Shown here piece after piece: positions 18,100 to 27,390 of a DNA stretch of 64,000 nucleotides. This DNA is from Hahella sp. HN01 (GTDB taxonomy: Bacteria; Pseudomonadota; Gammaproteobacteria; Pseudomonadales; Oleiphilaceae). The stretch's first letter is position 1. Each line of letters opens with the position of its first letter. Where the stretch lies: assembly GCF_018986435.1 (NCBI RefSeq), contig NZ_JAHMIN010000010.1, positions 124,001 to 188,000 on the forward strand. The letters run 5' to 3'. The notes below the pieces were generated by a model. It saw only the letters and a list, made by a program, of their open reading frames with translations. It searched no databases and was not told the origin of the DNA. Position numbers and translations under genes: made by a program.

Positions 18100-18915
18100 T
18101 TAAGCGGACTTTTCTGCGATAAATTTATTGAACAGGAATTCTGAAACGGCGGCGTCCACGCTCAACTCAAAGGTTTGCGTCAGGTGGCGGTGCAGCGTCT
18201 CGACGTCGGCGACCGGCTCAATGGTAGTTTCGCCGTTGCGCATACGATGCAGTTCGCCGTTGCGCAATGACTGCACGTCGTTGAAGTACTTACGGCACAC
18301 CACCAGATTGTGCAGGAACGCGGCGTTGGGATGCTTGTGAGAATAAAAATGCCCAGTCAGGCAATCCGCTTCGGTATAGCGCCCCAGATCAAAGGTGTAG
18401 AGGGTAAAAAACTCGCCTTCCTTCAGAATCTGGTAGCAGTAATCTCCCCGCGCATTTTTGACGATGCGATAGACGGCGTCTCCCAGATCCTGCTCCAGAC
18501 CCTCTTCGAGTTTGATGGGAAAGCGCGCGCCGAAGTGTCCAAAGCCGGTGTCGACAATGTACTGGCCTTCATCCAGCGTGAGCAACGTGATGCGGTGGGT
18601 GCGGGGGACATCGTTGTCGGTGTTGTAGACCACTCGGGCCAGCAGGATGCGGACATCCAAACCCTGTGCGGAAAGGGCGTCGAAGGTCAGTTTATTGTGT
18701 TCGAAGCAATAGCCGCCGAAGCCCTGGCGCACGATTTTGTTGAACACAGACTCACTGTCGATCTGGATGTCCTGTGACAGCGCCACCGCCAGATTATTAA
18801 AGCTGTGCTTGGCGATATGCCGGCTCTGCATATCGCGGATCATTTCCAGGACTGGACGACTCGGGTTAACGTCCAGGTCAGTAAAATAGGCGTTGGCGAT
18901 TTCGGTCAAAGTCAT
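18100..18915 (-). CDS. arylamine N-acetyltransferase
   Basis: 271 residues, normal for the family. The acetyl-CoA-dependent Cys-His-Asp triad is complete: Cys70 in GGYCFEHN, His107 in RTHRITLL and Asp122 in YIVDTGFG, at the same spacing as in characterised bacterial enzymes. It transfers acetyl from acetyl-CoA to arylamines or hydrazines; the physiological substrate is open. AAGGATAAATTCA precedes the ATG. The gene lies between the DMT exporter (75 bp downstream) and rnr, with about 70 bp upstream. Confidence 0.93.
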   Translation of the reverse strand: MTLTEIANAYFTDLDVNPSRPVLEMIRDMQSRHIAKHSFNNLAVALSQDIQIDSESVFNKIVRQGFGGYCFEHNKLTFDALSAQGLDVRILLARVVYNTDNDVPRTHRITLLTLDEGQYIVDTGFGHFGARFPIKLEEGLEQDLGDAVYRIVKNARGDYCYQILKEGEFFTLYTFDLGRYTEADCLTGHFYSHKHPNAAFLHNLVVCRKYFNDVQSLRNGELHRMRNGETTIEPVADVETLHRHLTQTFELSVDAAVSEFLFNKFIAEKSA

Positions 18916-18986
18916 TGAATTTATCCTTCTTCAATCAATTTTCCATCAGCCTATCCTGAATTCTGCGCTAAGTAATTAACCTGGGT

Positions 18987-21401
18987 TTAGTGGACGCTTT
19001 CTCCCACCGCAGATTTCTTTTTCCCGTAGCGGCTGGCGGATTTCGATTTTCCTGGGCGGCGGCCGGAAGTTTTGTCATGCGGGCGTCGTCTTTTGCCGGT
19101 GGCGCTTTTCCCGTTTCCTGGCGCTTGCTCATGGCTATCCAGTTCAAGCTCGATTTTGCGCTGTTCCAGGTCGACACGAACTACTTTGACCTGAAGCGCG
19201 TCTCCAAGCCCATAGCTCTTTTTACTGCGTTCGCCGATCAAACGCTGTTTGGCGGCGTCGAATTGATAATAGTCGCCCTGTAGCGCAGAGATATGAATCA
19301 AACCTTCAACCATCACGCCTTTCAGCTCAACGAACAGACCGAAGTTAGTCACTCCGCAGATGGTTCCGGCGAAGGCGTCGCCAATACGGTCCTGCATGTA
19401 TTCGCACTTCAGCCAGGCTTCAACATCCCAACTGGCCATATCCGCCCGACGGGATGCGAGAGAACATTGCTCCCCCAGCTTCACCATGTCCTCCAGGCTG
19501 TAGGGATAACTTTGCGATGGCGACAAAGAGGCGGCGCTGTCGACGCGGCGCACGGGATCGACGCCCAGCCCGGTAATCGACTTGAGTGCGCGCTTGAGCT
19601 TACCGCCGCTTTCATCGCCCCGGATCACCGAACGAATGGCGCGATGGGTCAACAGATCGGGATAACGTCGTATCGGCGATGTGAAATGAGAGTACGCGCT
19701 ATAAGCCAGCCCGAAATGTCCCTGGTTGTCTGGGCTGTATTCAGCCTGACTGAGCGATCTCAGCATGATGGACTGGATGACTTCCGCATCCGGACGTTCG
19801 CTGATGCTGTTCAAAAGACGACGATAGTGCGTAGCGGTTGGCCGCTTGCCGCCGCCCAGAGACAATCCCAATTCGCCGAGAAAAGCGCGCAGGCTTTCCA
19901 GCTTTTTCTGCAACGGTCCTTGGTGAACCCGATACAGTGCGGGAAGCTTGAGCTTCTGCAGGAAGCGCGCTGTCGCGACATTGGCGCACAGCATGCATTC
20001 TTCCACCAGTTTGTGAGCGTCGTTACGCACAACTGGATCAATGCGGCGGATCTTGCGCTGAGCGTCGAATTGAAACTTACTTTCCGTGGTTTCGAAATCA
20101 ATTGCGCCGCGTTTGCTGCGAGCCTGTCGCAACGCGCCGTACAACTGATGCAACGCCTGCAGGTGAGGAACCAGGTCGCTGTAGCGCTGTTGCACCTGTT
20201 GGCCAAGTCGGGATTCCGGCTGCTCCAGCAGCGCGCCCACCTCAGTGTAGGTCAGACGGGCGTGAGAGCGCATGATCCCTTCGTAGAACTGATACTTGCC
20301 GAGATTGCCCGCTGCGTCGATGAACATTTCGCAGACCATGGCCAAACGATCCACATTAGGATTCAGCGAGCACAATCCATTGGACAGCGCTTCCGGCAAC
20401 ATGGGCTCTACACGACCGGGAAAGTAAACGGATGTGCCGCGTTTCTGAGCTTCCTGATCCAACGGGCTGCCCGGCGTTACGTAGTGAGAGACGTCCGCGA
20501 TAGCGACAAATAAACGCCATCCGCCATTGCTGCGCGGCTGGCAGAAGAGCGCGTCGTCAAAGTCCATGGAGTCTTCGCCGTCGATGGTGACCAGGGGAAC
20601 GCTGCGCAGATCATACCGGTGCAGTTTGTCTTCTTCAGAGACTGTTGCCCCCAGTCGCTTCGCCGCCTGAATGGCGTCTTTGGGCCAGATAAAGGGAATG
20701 TCGTGATTACGGAGGGCGATGTCAATTTCCATGCCCGGAGCCATGGCGTTGCCAAGCACTTCAATCACGTCCGTCAGCATTGGCGAACGGTTTCGGGCGT
20801 ACTTGGAGATGCTTACCACTACATACTGTCCGTCAACGGCGTCGCCGATGCTTTCCGGCGTAACGATGATCTCGTTACAGATGCGGTCGTTATCTGGAAT
20901 CAGCGTATGAACGCCGGATTCGGTTTTCAGGCGACCCACCAACTGCGTGGTGTTGCGCTCCAGTACGTTGACGATCTGGGCTTCCTGTCGGCCACGGTGG
21001 TCGACGCCACTGATGCGAACCTGCACGCGATCGCCGTCCATCGCTTTGCGCATTTGGCTTTTACCCAGAACCAGATCTTCGCCCCCTTCATCCCGAGCCA
21101 GAAAACCGTGTCCTTCACGGCGGCCGATAACGCGACCGCAAATCAGCTCATTCGGGTTGATTGGCGTGTAGTCTCCGCGATCGAAAAGGATTTGCCCGTC
21201 ACGCTCCATCGCACGCAGGCGACGTCTGAGCGCTTCCAGGTCCTGATCGCTGCTCAGTTTGAGGCGTTCGGCCAGTTGTTCACGGTTAAGAGGCCCACCC
21301 TGCTGGCTAAGCACACTGAGAATGTACTCACGGTTGGGAATCGGATTTTCGTATTTTTGCGCGTCTTGAGCGCTAATTGCAGTTATTGAGGCTGTGCTCA
21401 T
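18987..21401 (-). CDS. rnr: ribonuclease R
   Basis: 804 residues, the usual length. N-terminal helix-turn-helix (REQLAERLKL), two cold-shock-type RNA-binding domains, the RNB catalytic domain (DSMDFDDALF active-site aspartates; the G.....Y.HFTSPIRRYPDLL.HR segment), an S1 domain and a Lys/Arg/Gly-rich C-terminal tail. It is a processive 3'-5' exoribonuclease that degrades structured RNA and matters in cold and stationary phase. GAGGAAA lies 6 bp before the ATG. The neighbouring cold-shock protein gene upstream on the same strand fits a shared cold-related role. Confidence 0.97.
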   Translation of the reverse strand: MSTASITAISAQDAQKYENPIPNREYILSVLSQQGGPLNREQLAERLKLSSDQDLEALRRRLRAMERDGQILFDRGDYTPINPNELICGRVIGRREGHGFLARDEGGEDLVLGKSQMRKAMDGDRVQVRISGVDHRGRQEAQIVNVLERNTTQLVGRLKTESGVHTLIPDNDRICNEIIVTPESIGDAVDGQYVVVSISKYARNRSPMLTDVIEVLGNAMAPGMEIDIALRNHDIPFIWPKDAIQAAKRLGATVSEEDKLHRYDLRSVPLVTIDGEDSMDFDDALFCQPRSNGGWRLFVAIADVSHYVTPGSPLDQEAQKRGTSVYFPGRVEPMLPEALSNGLCSLNPNVDRLAMVCEMFIDAAGNLGKYQFYEGIMRSHARLTYTEVGALLEQPESRLGQQVQQRYSDLVPHLQALHQLYGALRQARSKRGAIDFETTESKFQFDAQRKIRRIDPVVRNDAHKLVEECMLCANVATARFLQKLKLPALYRVHQGPLQKKLESLRAFLGELGLSLGGGKRPTATHYRRLLNSISERPDAEVIQSIMLRSLSQAEYSPDNQGHFGLAYSAYSHFTSPIRRYPDLLTHRAIRSVIRGDESGGKLKRALKSITGLGVDPVRRVDSAASLSPSQSYPYSLEDMVKLGEQCSLASRRADMASWDVEAWLKCEYMQDRIGDAFAGTICGVTNFGLFVELKGVMVEGLIHISALQGDYYQFDAAKQRLIGERSKKSYGLGDALQVKVVRVDLEQRKIELELDSHEQAPGNGKSATGKRRRPHDKTSGRRPGKSKSASRYGKKKSAVGESVH

Positions 21402-21721
21402 GGTGTTTCCTCTTTGGAAAAGACAGCCGATAACTTGCTCTGGATGATATATGAAGAGAGGCTTCAGTGTAGTTCAGATAAAACTCGACAAGATATATTG
21501 GCTGGTAATGCTTTAATTTATTAAGAAATAAGCGGCTGGCGCTTATAAAGGTACATGTGCGGAAGGCAATGGCGAGATGCCGTAAAGCTTTGTGCGGGTT
21601 AAGGCGTATCAAATTATGGTTTAAACTCATGCGGCCGAGGCGGCGATATATCCGCCCCGGTCTCGCACTGAGAAAAAGGGCTAACAAAAATAGTATTTTT
21701 GGTAGCTCTGATCACTGTCGC
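21402..21721 (-). other. 320-base stretch between csp and rnr
   Basis: Contains the csp terminator (21672-21705) and presumably the rnr promoter and leader. A small GC-rich hairpin, GGCGG / CCGCC near 21639-21656, lies in the leader. A 104-codon minus-strand frame that runs into rnr has no coding features and is not called. Confidence 0.5.
21672..21705 (-). terminator. Rho-independent terminator of the cold-shock gene
   Basis: On the minus strand, an 8-bp stem CAAAAATA / TATTTTTG with flanking CTA / TAG pairs is followed by CCCTTTTT. It begins 17 bp after the csp stop codon. Confidence 0.75.
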
Positions 21722-21931
21722 TTATAAGCAGACAATGTTCTCAGCCTGTGGACCTTTTGGTCCTTTGGCGACGGTGAACTCAACCTGCTGACCTTCGGTC
21801 AGGGTTTTGAATCCGTTGCCAGTGATAGCACTGAAGTGCGCGAATACGTCTGGGCCGGACTCTTGTTGAATAAAACCAAAACCTTTAGTTTCATTGAACC
21901 ATTTAACAGTGCCTTTAACTGTTTCGGACAT
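21722..21931 (-). CDS. CspA-family cold-shock protein
   Basis: 69 residues, one cold-shock domain. Both RNA-binding motifs are present: KGFGFI (RNP1) and VFAHFSAI (RNP2). It binds single-stranded nucleic acid and melts RNA structure. The gene has a long leader of about 150 nt from a good candidate promoter (22090-22117), a hallmark of CspA-type genes controlled after transcription, and its own terminator. Several paralogues are usual, so no specific csp letter is given. Confidence 0.95.
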   Translation of the reverse strand: MSETVKGTVKWFNETKGFGFIQQESGPDVFAHFSAITGNGFKTLTEGQQVEFTVAKGPKGPQAENIVCL

Positions 21932-22089
21932 AAAAATTTCCTGAAAATAAATGAATAAAATTTGCCTTGCGGGCGGTTTTTAAAGTGGAAAAACAAGACT
22001 GGAATTTAAAACTACAGGACGAAGATTATGAATAAAACATCGAGCGGAGTGTTAAATAAAACTATAGGCTTACTTTCTACCTTTTCCTG

Positions 22090-22117
22090 AGTCTATAGCT
22101 TTGTTTGTGGTTGTCAA
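22090..22117 (-). promoter_or_regulatory. candidate sigma-70 promoter of the cold-shock gene
   Basis: On the minus strand a perfect TTGACA (-35, 22117-22112) is 16 bp from TAGACT (-10, 22095-22090). Start of transcription would be near 22083, leaving a leader of about 150 nt before the ATG at 21931. Confidence 0.6.
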
Positions 22118-22321
22118 TAAATAATTTATTAAAAAATATTTCTAACGCCGGATGCGTTCACCCCAGGTTTAAGGGATGTGCTTTGATTAGAAGAGGTTGC
22201 GAGCGATCCAATGACGAATACGGGGGCGTTGCGTAGGAGCGCTCAATCCGACATTGCATTCGCAGGTGGGCTCTGGAACCATGTTGACGGTTTAAAAAAA
22301 GGACTGAGTGATTGGTATCAG

Positions 22322-22765
22322 ATGAAGCTGAATGAGCTGATTATCCGCGCTGCAACGGCGGCGGACACGCCTGATTTAAGCAGGATATTTTTTGAGTCGC
22401 GCAAGGAGACGTTTTACTGGATTGAGGCCGATATGTTTTCAATCCATGACTTTTTAGGCAGCGTGCGGGACGAAGAGGTGTATGTCGCCGATCACGAGGG
22501 AGTGGCGGTGGGATTTATCTCTATCTGGAAGCCGGAGAGCTTCATTCATAACCTGTATGTAGACAAACCTTTCAAAAACAATGGCGTCGGTACGGCGCTG
22601 CTGGAGTTTTGCCGTCAGCGATATGCCTCGCCATTGCAACTGAAAGTCGCCGCCCAAAATGAGCCTGCAGTAGCTTTTTATCGCCATCGCGGCTGGCGCG
22701 AAATCGAGCGCGGTGTCGAGTTGCCGACAGGCGAATATCTGTTGATGCACTTGACCTACGCCTGA
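22322..22765 (+). CDS. GNAT-family N-acetyltransferase
   Basis: 147 residues from the ATG at 22322, where the GNAT fold begins (LIIRAATAADTPDL). An ATG at 22211 in the same frame would add 37 residues that look non-domain; neither has a good ribosome site. The acetyl-CoA-binding segment NNGVGTALLEFCRQR matches the V/I-x-x-x-x-x-G-x-G/A motif with slight variation, and the C-terminal VAFYRHRGWREI is typical. Substrate unknown; likely a small-molecule or protein amine. Confidence 0.85.
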   Translation: MKLNELIIRAATAADTPDLSRIFFESRKETFYWIEADMFSIHDFLGSVRDEEVYVADHEGVAVGFISIWKPESFIHNLYVDKPFKNNGVGTALLEFCRQRYASPLQLKVAAQNEPAVAFYRHRGWREIERGVELPTGEYLLMHLTYA

Positions 22766-22789
22766 CTCGCCCCCAAAAAAGTGATTTGC

Positions 22790-22835
22790 GTCGTTACTTC
22801 AACTGCGTAAAAGTCGTTACTTCAACTGCGTAAAA
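22790..22835. repeat. two exact tandem copies of a 23-bp unit
   Basis: Unit 22790-22812 is repeated without change at 22813-22835 (begins GTCGTTACTTC, ends CTGCGTAAAA). It lies between the GNAT gene and the DUF3301 gene and may be a replication slippage or tandem regulatory site. Confidence 0.9.
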
Positions 22836-22922
22836 ATAGTCAGATGCGCTGCGGGTGATTAGCGTCCCCTGCGGCAAAATCGTTATGATGAAAGCTATCT
22901 CCATAGTAAAGATGGAAACCCT

Positions 22923-23249
22923 ATGAATCTGCAATTGATCGACCTGTTCTGGCTGACGCTTTGCGCCATCGCGCTCTGGGGATGGTGGGAGGCGCTAAAG
23001 GTGCGGGAGATCGCTCTTGGTGCTGCGAGGCGTCAATGTCAGGAGCTTGATCTGCAATTTCTCGACGGCAGCGTGGCCCTGCGTAAGCTGGGTTTGCGGC
23101 GGGATGCGCGGGGCTCTATGCGGCTGGCGCGAACCTATACGTTTGAGTTTTCCTCAACCGGGGAAGAGCGCTACAACGGCGAAGTGGACACTTTGGGGCG
23201 CTGGGTCAAGGATGTGCGTCTGGATGCGCATCGCATCAGCTATCATTAG
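22923..23249 (+). CDS. DUF3301 family protein
   Basis: 108 residues: an N-terminal membrane helix (about 5-22, LFWLTLCAIALWGWWEAL), then the DUF3301 domain with KVREIA...C...DLQFLDGSVAL and a C-terminal YTFEFS segment with a G.V..LG pattern. The family is small, gammaproteobacterial and of unknown function, probably inner-membrane bound. It ends 14 bp before the end of the convergent AraC-type gene. Confidence 0.85.
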   Translation: MNLQLIDLFWLTLCAIALWGWWEALKVREIALGAARRQCQELDLQFLDGSVALRKLGLRRDARGSMRLARTYTFEFSSTGEERYNGEVDTLGRWVKDVRLDAHRISYH

Positions 23250-23263
23250 CCGCCTGCGAATAG

Positions 23264-24280
23264 TTAGCTTACAGGTTCCAGTTCGCGACGATATTGCCCC
23301 GGCGTTCGCCCGGTCCATCGTTTGAACGCCCGCTGAAACGCGCTCTGATCCGCGAACCCGAGAAAGAAGGTGATTTCCGACAGATCCAGACGCTTATCAC
23401 TGATTTGCCTGAGCGCCAATTCCCTACGGGTGTCATCCAAAATCTGCTGGTAACTGCGCCCCTCTTCCTGTAGCCGGCGTTGCAACGCCCTCTCAGAAAG
23501 CCCCAACGTCTGCGCCGTTTTTTTCAGACTGATGTCGCCAGCCTGTAGCAGATCCGTCAGCGCCGCTTTCACTTTATCTCTGAAGTCCGCCTCCGGGTTG
23601 AGCTGCAACAGCAGGCGGTCGGCGTATTCGTCCAGCAGCGCCAGCATGGCGGGGTCATGTTGGCGTAAGGGAAGATCCAGATAGGCGACGGGAAAGCGCA
23701 CTTCAATGCTGTCGCAGGAGAATTGCAGGAGACAACGGAAAAGACGTTCGTGCTCCTGAATATCCTGTGGGCGCGAATGTTGAAAGCGGATGAGCGTAGG
23801 GGACACATCCGCGCCGGTTATCCAGCGGGCGAAAGTGGTCCAGCTGGCGATATTTTCTTCCGCGATATGCCGCGACAGGTCCGGTGAACAACTGTCCCAA
23901 CTTAGAATCACTTCATCGCCATCGAGTCGGTAAGTGGTGTGTCCAACATCACATACCAGTCGTTCGTAACGCTCATGCCTTACGATTGCTTCCCGTAGGG
24001 TTTTACAGTTCATGACGCTGAGTCCGAGTACGCCGTACTGCCCGGGTTTAATCTGTTCGCCGACGTGCAGCCCAATGTTTGCGTCATGCAGCAGCGCCCC
24101 TGCGGCCTCCAGCATGGCGCCGAATAATCGGGTCGGCAGACGTTGCTGCGGTTCGCCAATGGCCGCTGCGGAAATCTGGAAAGGTTTTAGAAATAAAGAC
24201 GCATCCTGTCGTTTCAGAATGAGATAATCTACCAGGCCGCGGAGATAGGCGGCGGAAATCTGACTGTCTCGAATAATCAT
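23264..24280 (-). CDS. AraC-family transcriptional regulator (OruR/ArgR-like type)
   Basis: 338 residues. The N-terminal region (about 15-190) is the AraC arabinose-binding-like domain PF12625 found in regulators such as OruR; the C-terminal 100 residues carry the two helix-turn-helix motifs (KKTAQTLGLSERALQRRLQ and ITFFLGFADQSAFQRAFKRW) that end in the family signature. Ligand unknown. Divergent from the SWIM gene at 24476 with about 195 bp between, so it could control that cluster, but this is only positional. Confidence 0.92.
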   Translation of the reverse strand: MIIRDSQISAAYLRGLVDYLILKRQDASLFLKPFQISAAAIGEPQQRLPTRLFGAMLEAAGALLHDANIGLHVGEQIKPGQYGVLGLSVMNCKTLREAIVRHERYERLVCDVGHTTYRLDGDEVILSWDSCSPDLSRHIAEENIASWTTFARWITGADVSPTLIRFQHSRPQDIQEHERLFRCLLQFSCDSIEVRFPVAYLDLPLRQHDPAMLALLDEYADRLLLQLNPEADFRDKVKAALTDLLQAGDISLKKTAQTLGLSERALQRRLQEEGRSYQQILDDTRRELALRQISDKRLDLSEITFFLGFADQSAFQRAFKRWTGRTPGQYRRELEPVS

Positions 24281-24475
24281 GGCGCGTCTTTAAGCTGCAT
24301 GTTGGAACGAGTTTGTGTTTTTTGCGTTCACAGGCGAACTTATTCTACCCAACCTTTGCCTGCGAAGCGCAAATATGAATTATGAATGACGGCCCTATAC
24401 AATTACCGCCGATTCTGTTTTAAATAGGCCGCCGCTCGTCACTAATCAACCACCCATATTGGAAAGTTGTAATTC

Positions 24476-25828
24476 GTGTCCTGGAATCAAGAACAAATTA
24501 TCGCCATGGCGCCGGATAGCGCCTCAGTCAAAGCCGCACAGAAACTCACCAACACAAGTAAATGGCCGTTATTGGAATTTAACGATGACGCCATTTGGGG
24601 GCACTGTCAGGGAAGCGGTTCGAAGCCTTATATGTCCCGCATCGACCTGTCCGGTCCTGCGTTCAAATGCTCATGCCCGAGCCGTAAATTTCCCTGTAAG
24701 CACGGGCTCGCGCTGTTTCTACTGTATGCCCAGCAACAGAGTGGCTTTACCCGCCAGCAAGACGCGCCAGATTGGGTTGCTGAATGGCTGGATAGCCGCG
24801 CCGACCGGGAACAGAAGAAAGTCGAGCGCGCTCAGAACAAGAAGCCGGTTGACGCCGCCGCGCAGGAAAAGCGTAAAGGGCAGCGCGAACAAAAAGTCAG
24901 TCGTGGCGTAGAAGAACTCTCGCTATGGGCTGAAGACGTAGCCCGTACCGGGCTGGCGGACTTGCAGAACAAGAATTACCAGTACTGGAAAAATCTGGAG
25001 TCGCGCATGGTGGATGCGCAGGCGCCGGGTTTGGCCAATCATGTGCGCCAGATGGCCTCTTTGGCTATTACCGGCGATCGCATGTCTGAGCTGGCGGCGT
25101 CGCTGAGCCGTTTGTATCTGCTGCTAAACGCCTACGGCAGAATGGAGCAATTGGCGGATGATCTGCAGGCGGATATTCGTACGCAAATAGGCTGGCCATG
25201 GAGCCAGGACGAGCTGTTGGCCACGCCGCCTGTGAAGGACGTCTGGTTGGCGTTGTCGCACAGTCAGACTCAGGAAGAGCGGTTGGTGATGCAGGTGATC
25301 CATCTGGTGGGGCTGGAGAGCGGGCGCATGGCCAAGGTAGTTAATTTCGCGCATGAAACGCAACGCGCCAGCCTGGTGATGGGATGGCGCGGCGGTCAGC
25401 TGATCCGGGGCGACGCTCACTTTTATCCCTCCGGTTCGCCGTTGCGGGCGATATTTGCTGACGCCGCGACCCTGTCGCCGGAGCATGTGGGCGATACGCA
25501 TACGACCCCCGCCGGAATAAGTCTGGATGCGATGTTCAACCAGTATGAGCAATTACTCGCGCGAAATCCCTGGGTCGGTCCTTACCCCTTTATCGTCGAC
25601 GCGGTGGTTCCCTGGCGGCAAGATGACGCATTCTGGCTGGTTGACGCTGACGGTAAAGCCGTCCCGCTGGCCGAGCGCGCGGGGGATCTTTGGAAACTGC
25701 TGGCCGTCAGTGGCGGCCACCCGGTGCGCGTTGTAGGCGAGTGGTGCGGCGATCGTTTCAATCCCCTCGGCGTATGGGCCGAACATCAGTATTTCGATGT
25801 CACCTCGCGTCAGGCGCTCGCTGCTTAA
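24476..25828 (+). CDS. SWIM zinc finger protein of the MoxR-VWA cluster
   Basis: 450 residues from a GTG start with GGAAAG 9 bp upstream. The SWIM zinc finger is visible as Cys65-x-Cys67...Cys74-x-His76 (KCSCPSRKFPCKHG), followed by a Lys/Glu-rich linker and a large helical region without a known fold. SWIM domains bind DNA or protein. Its position as first gene of a five-gene set with a MoxR ATPase and a VWA protein matches a recurrent bacterial cluster (as with E. coli yehL/yehM/yehP/yehQ); its exact job there is unknown. Confidence 0.9.
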   Translation: MSWNQEQIIAMAPDSASVKAAQKLTNTSKWPLLEFNDDAIWGHCQGSGSKPYMSRIDLSGPAFKCSCPSRKFPCKHGLALFLLYAQQQSGFTRQQDAPDWVAEWLDSRADREQKKVERAQNKKPVDAAAQEKRKGQREQKVSRGVEELSLWAEDVARTGLADLQNKNYQYWKNLESRMVDAQAPGLANHVRQMASLAITGDRMSELAASLSRLYLLLNAYGRMEQLADDLQADIRTQIGWPWSQDELLATPPVKDVWLALSHSQTQEERLVMQVIHLVGLESGRMAKVVNFAHETQRASLVMGWRGGQLIRGDAHFYPSGSPLRAIFADAATLSPEHVGDTHTTPAGISLDAMFNQYEQLLARNPWVGPYPFIVDAVVPWRQDDAFWLVDADGKAVPLAERAGDLWKLLAVSGGHPVRVVGEWCGDRFNPLGVWAEHQYFDVTSRQALAA

Positions 25829-25884
25829 GCGGCGCCTGAGCCGTCGGATCTATTCAGAAATTATCATGCAGGTCAGGAATCATC

Positions 25885-27390
25885 ATGCAGGAATGGAACG
25901 ATAGCGTTAAGCGTCTGATATTGGGCTGCGACGCCCAAGACGCGCCTTGGACCGCGCCATCGGCGGAGTTGGGCGCGGCGCTGGATAAAATGGCCGAGGA
26001 GCCGGCGGAGCGTCGCCTGCTGAAGGCCGCCGTTATGTTCAACTTTACGCGTTTGGTGGGACAGTCTCATCAGCGCGCTTTAGCGGTAGCGCCGGCTCAG
26101 AGTGACAGTGTTGAGCAATGCAGCGAACGTGCGGAAGAATTACTACGCGCCGCCTTGCGCGCCAAAGATACGCGTTTGCTGGCTGAGTATCTGACTACGC
26201 TGGCCGACGCCGGACGGGTGTCGCCGCCGGCAGCATTGGCGGATCTGTTTGACGCAGCGCTTAACCAGCCGCGATTGCAGGTCAGTCTGCGTCACGTCAT
26301 GGGCGCGCGCGGGCGCTGGCTATGCGGACTCAACCCCAAGTGGGAAACGTTGCGCAGCGACGCTCCCGCATCGGAGGAACTGGCCCATCTCAGCGGCGTG
26401 GCCCGAGTAGATGCGTTTCGTCGTCTGCGTGAGGCGGACCCAGCCGCCGCGCTGAATCAGTTGAACGCGATCTGGAAAGACGAGCCCGCCAAGGAGCGCG
26501 CTGCGTTACTGGAAGTGATGAAAGTCGGTTTGAATCCCAACGACGCTGAATTTCTGGCCGCCTGCGTCGATGATCGCAGCTTGCCTGTGCGATATCAGGC
26601 GACGCGGTTTTTAGCGCAGTTGGGCGATGCGTCCGTGTTGACGCCGTTACGGGAGTGGCTAGCCAGCGCTTTGCAGCTACAAAAGGCTTTGCTGAAGAAG
26701 TCCCAACTGAACATTGAGCCCCCCAAGGATTTTGATAAATCCTGGGAGAAGTGGGGCGTCAAAGAAGATCTGTCGCATTTGCCCAATCGCACCAAGGTGG
26801 GCAAACGGGCGGGCTGGTTCTATCAAGTGCTGGCTTTGCTGCCTCCGCGCGTCAGCGCCGAGATTTTGCAAGCGTCTTTAGAACAGACCATTGATTTGTA
26901 TCGCCGCAGCGACTACGCAGAAGCTGCGCTGTTGGCCTTGTCCGAAGGCGCTATGTTGCACGGCGACGTGACTTATTTTGAGACGCTGTTTCCTGCGCTG
27001 ACCGAAGTTGAGCGGACGGAATATCTGGGCGGGCTGGCCGCCGGCTTTGCCGCCGAAAAGATCGAGCCGCTGATATTACCTGCGCTGCAGGCGGCGATGA
27101 AGAAAGACAGTCAGTTCTGGCTGCCGGTTCTATATCAGCTCAAAGCCTTCTCTCGTCTGACGCCCAAATTATCTGAAGCCATCGCGGAGATGATTCGCGC
27201 CAAGATACTCGAAGGTGAGAGTTGGTATTACGACGCTCACCAGACCATTGACCAACTGGCTTATCAGTTCTCGTTGACGTCTTACGAAAAAATCCGCTCC
27301 CTGCTGGAGCCCTTGCAAGACGATCGAACCAACCCTTTGCTGGCGGTGTACAAGAACCGCGTTGATTTCCATAAGGAGCTACAGTCATGA
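25885..27390 (+). CDS. DUF5691-like helical-repeat protein of the MoxR-VWA cluster
   Basis: 501 residues, soluble, almost all helical, with HEAT-like stretches (e.g. RYQATRFLAQLGDASVLTPLREWL). No catalytic motif is seen. Assignment to DUF5691 is from cluster position and size rather than a certain motif. CAGGA is near the ATG. Its TGA overlaps the ATG of the MoxR gene (ATGA), so translation of the two is coupled. Probably a scaffold or substrate-recognition part. Confidence 0.8.
   Translation: MQEWNDSVKRLILGCDAQDAPWTAPSAELGAALDKMAEEPAERRLLKAAVMFNFTRLVGQSHQRALAVAPAQSDSVEQCSERAEELLRAALRAKDTRLLAEYLTTLADAGRVSPPAALADLFDAALNQPRLQVSLRHVMGARGRWLCGLNPKWETLRSDAPASEELAHLSGVARVDAFRRLREADPAAALNQLNAIWKDEPAKERAALLEVMKVGLNPNDAEFLAACVDDRSLPVRYQATRFLAQLGDASVLTPLREWLASALQLQKALLKKSQLNIEPPKDFDKSWEKWGVKEDLSHLPNRTKVGKRAGWFYQVLALLPPRVSAEILQASLEQTIDLYRRSDYAEAALLALSEGAMLHGDVTYFETLFPALTEVERTEYLGGLAAGFAAEKIEPLILPALQAAMKKDSQFWLPVLYQLKAFSRLTPKLSEAIAEMIRAKILEGESWYYDAHQTIDQLAYQFSLTSYEKIRSLLEPLQDDRTNPLLAVYKNRVDFHKELQS

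Noticed and set aside
19293..20513. 406-codon plus-strand frame opposite rnr
   Set aside because: Lies wholly antisense to the well-supported RNase R gene; composition is that of a shadow frame and no domain is seen.
22790..22835. Possible CRISPR repeat
   Set aside because: Two copies in direct contact, no spacers and no cas genes.
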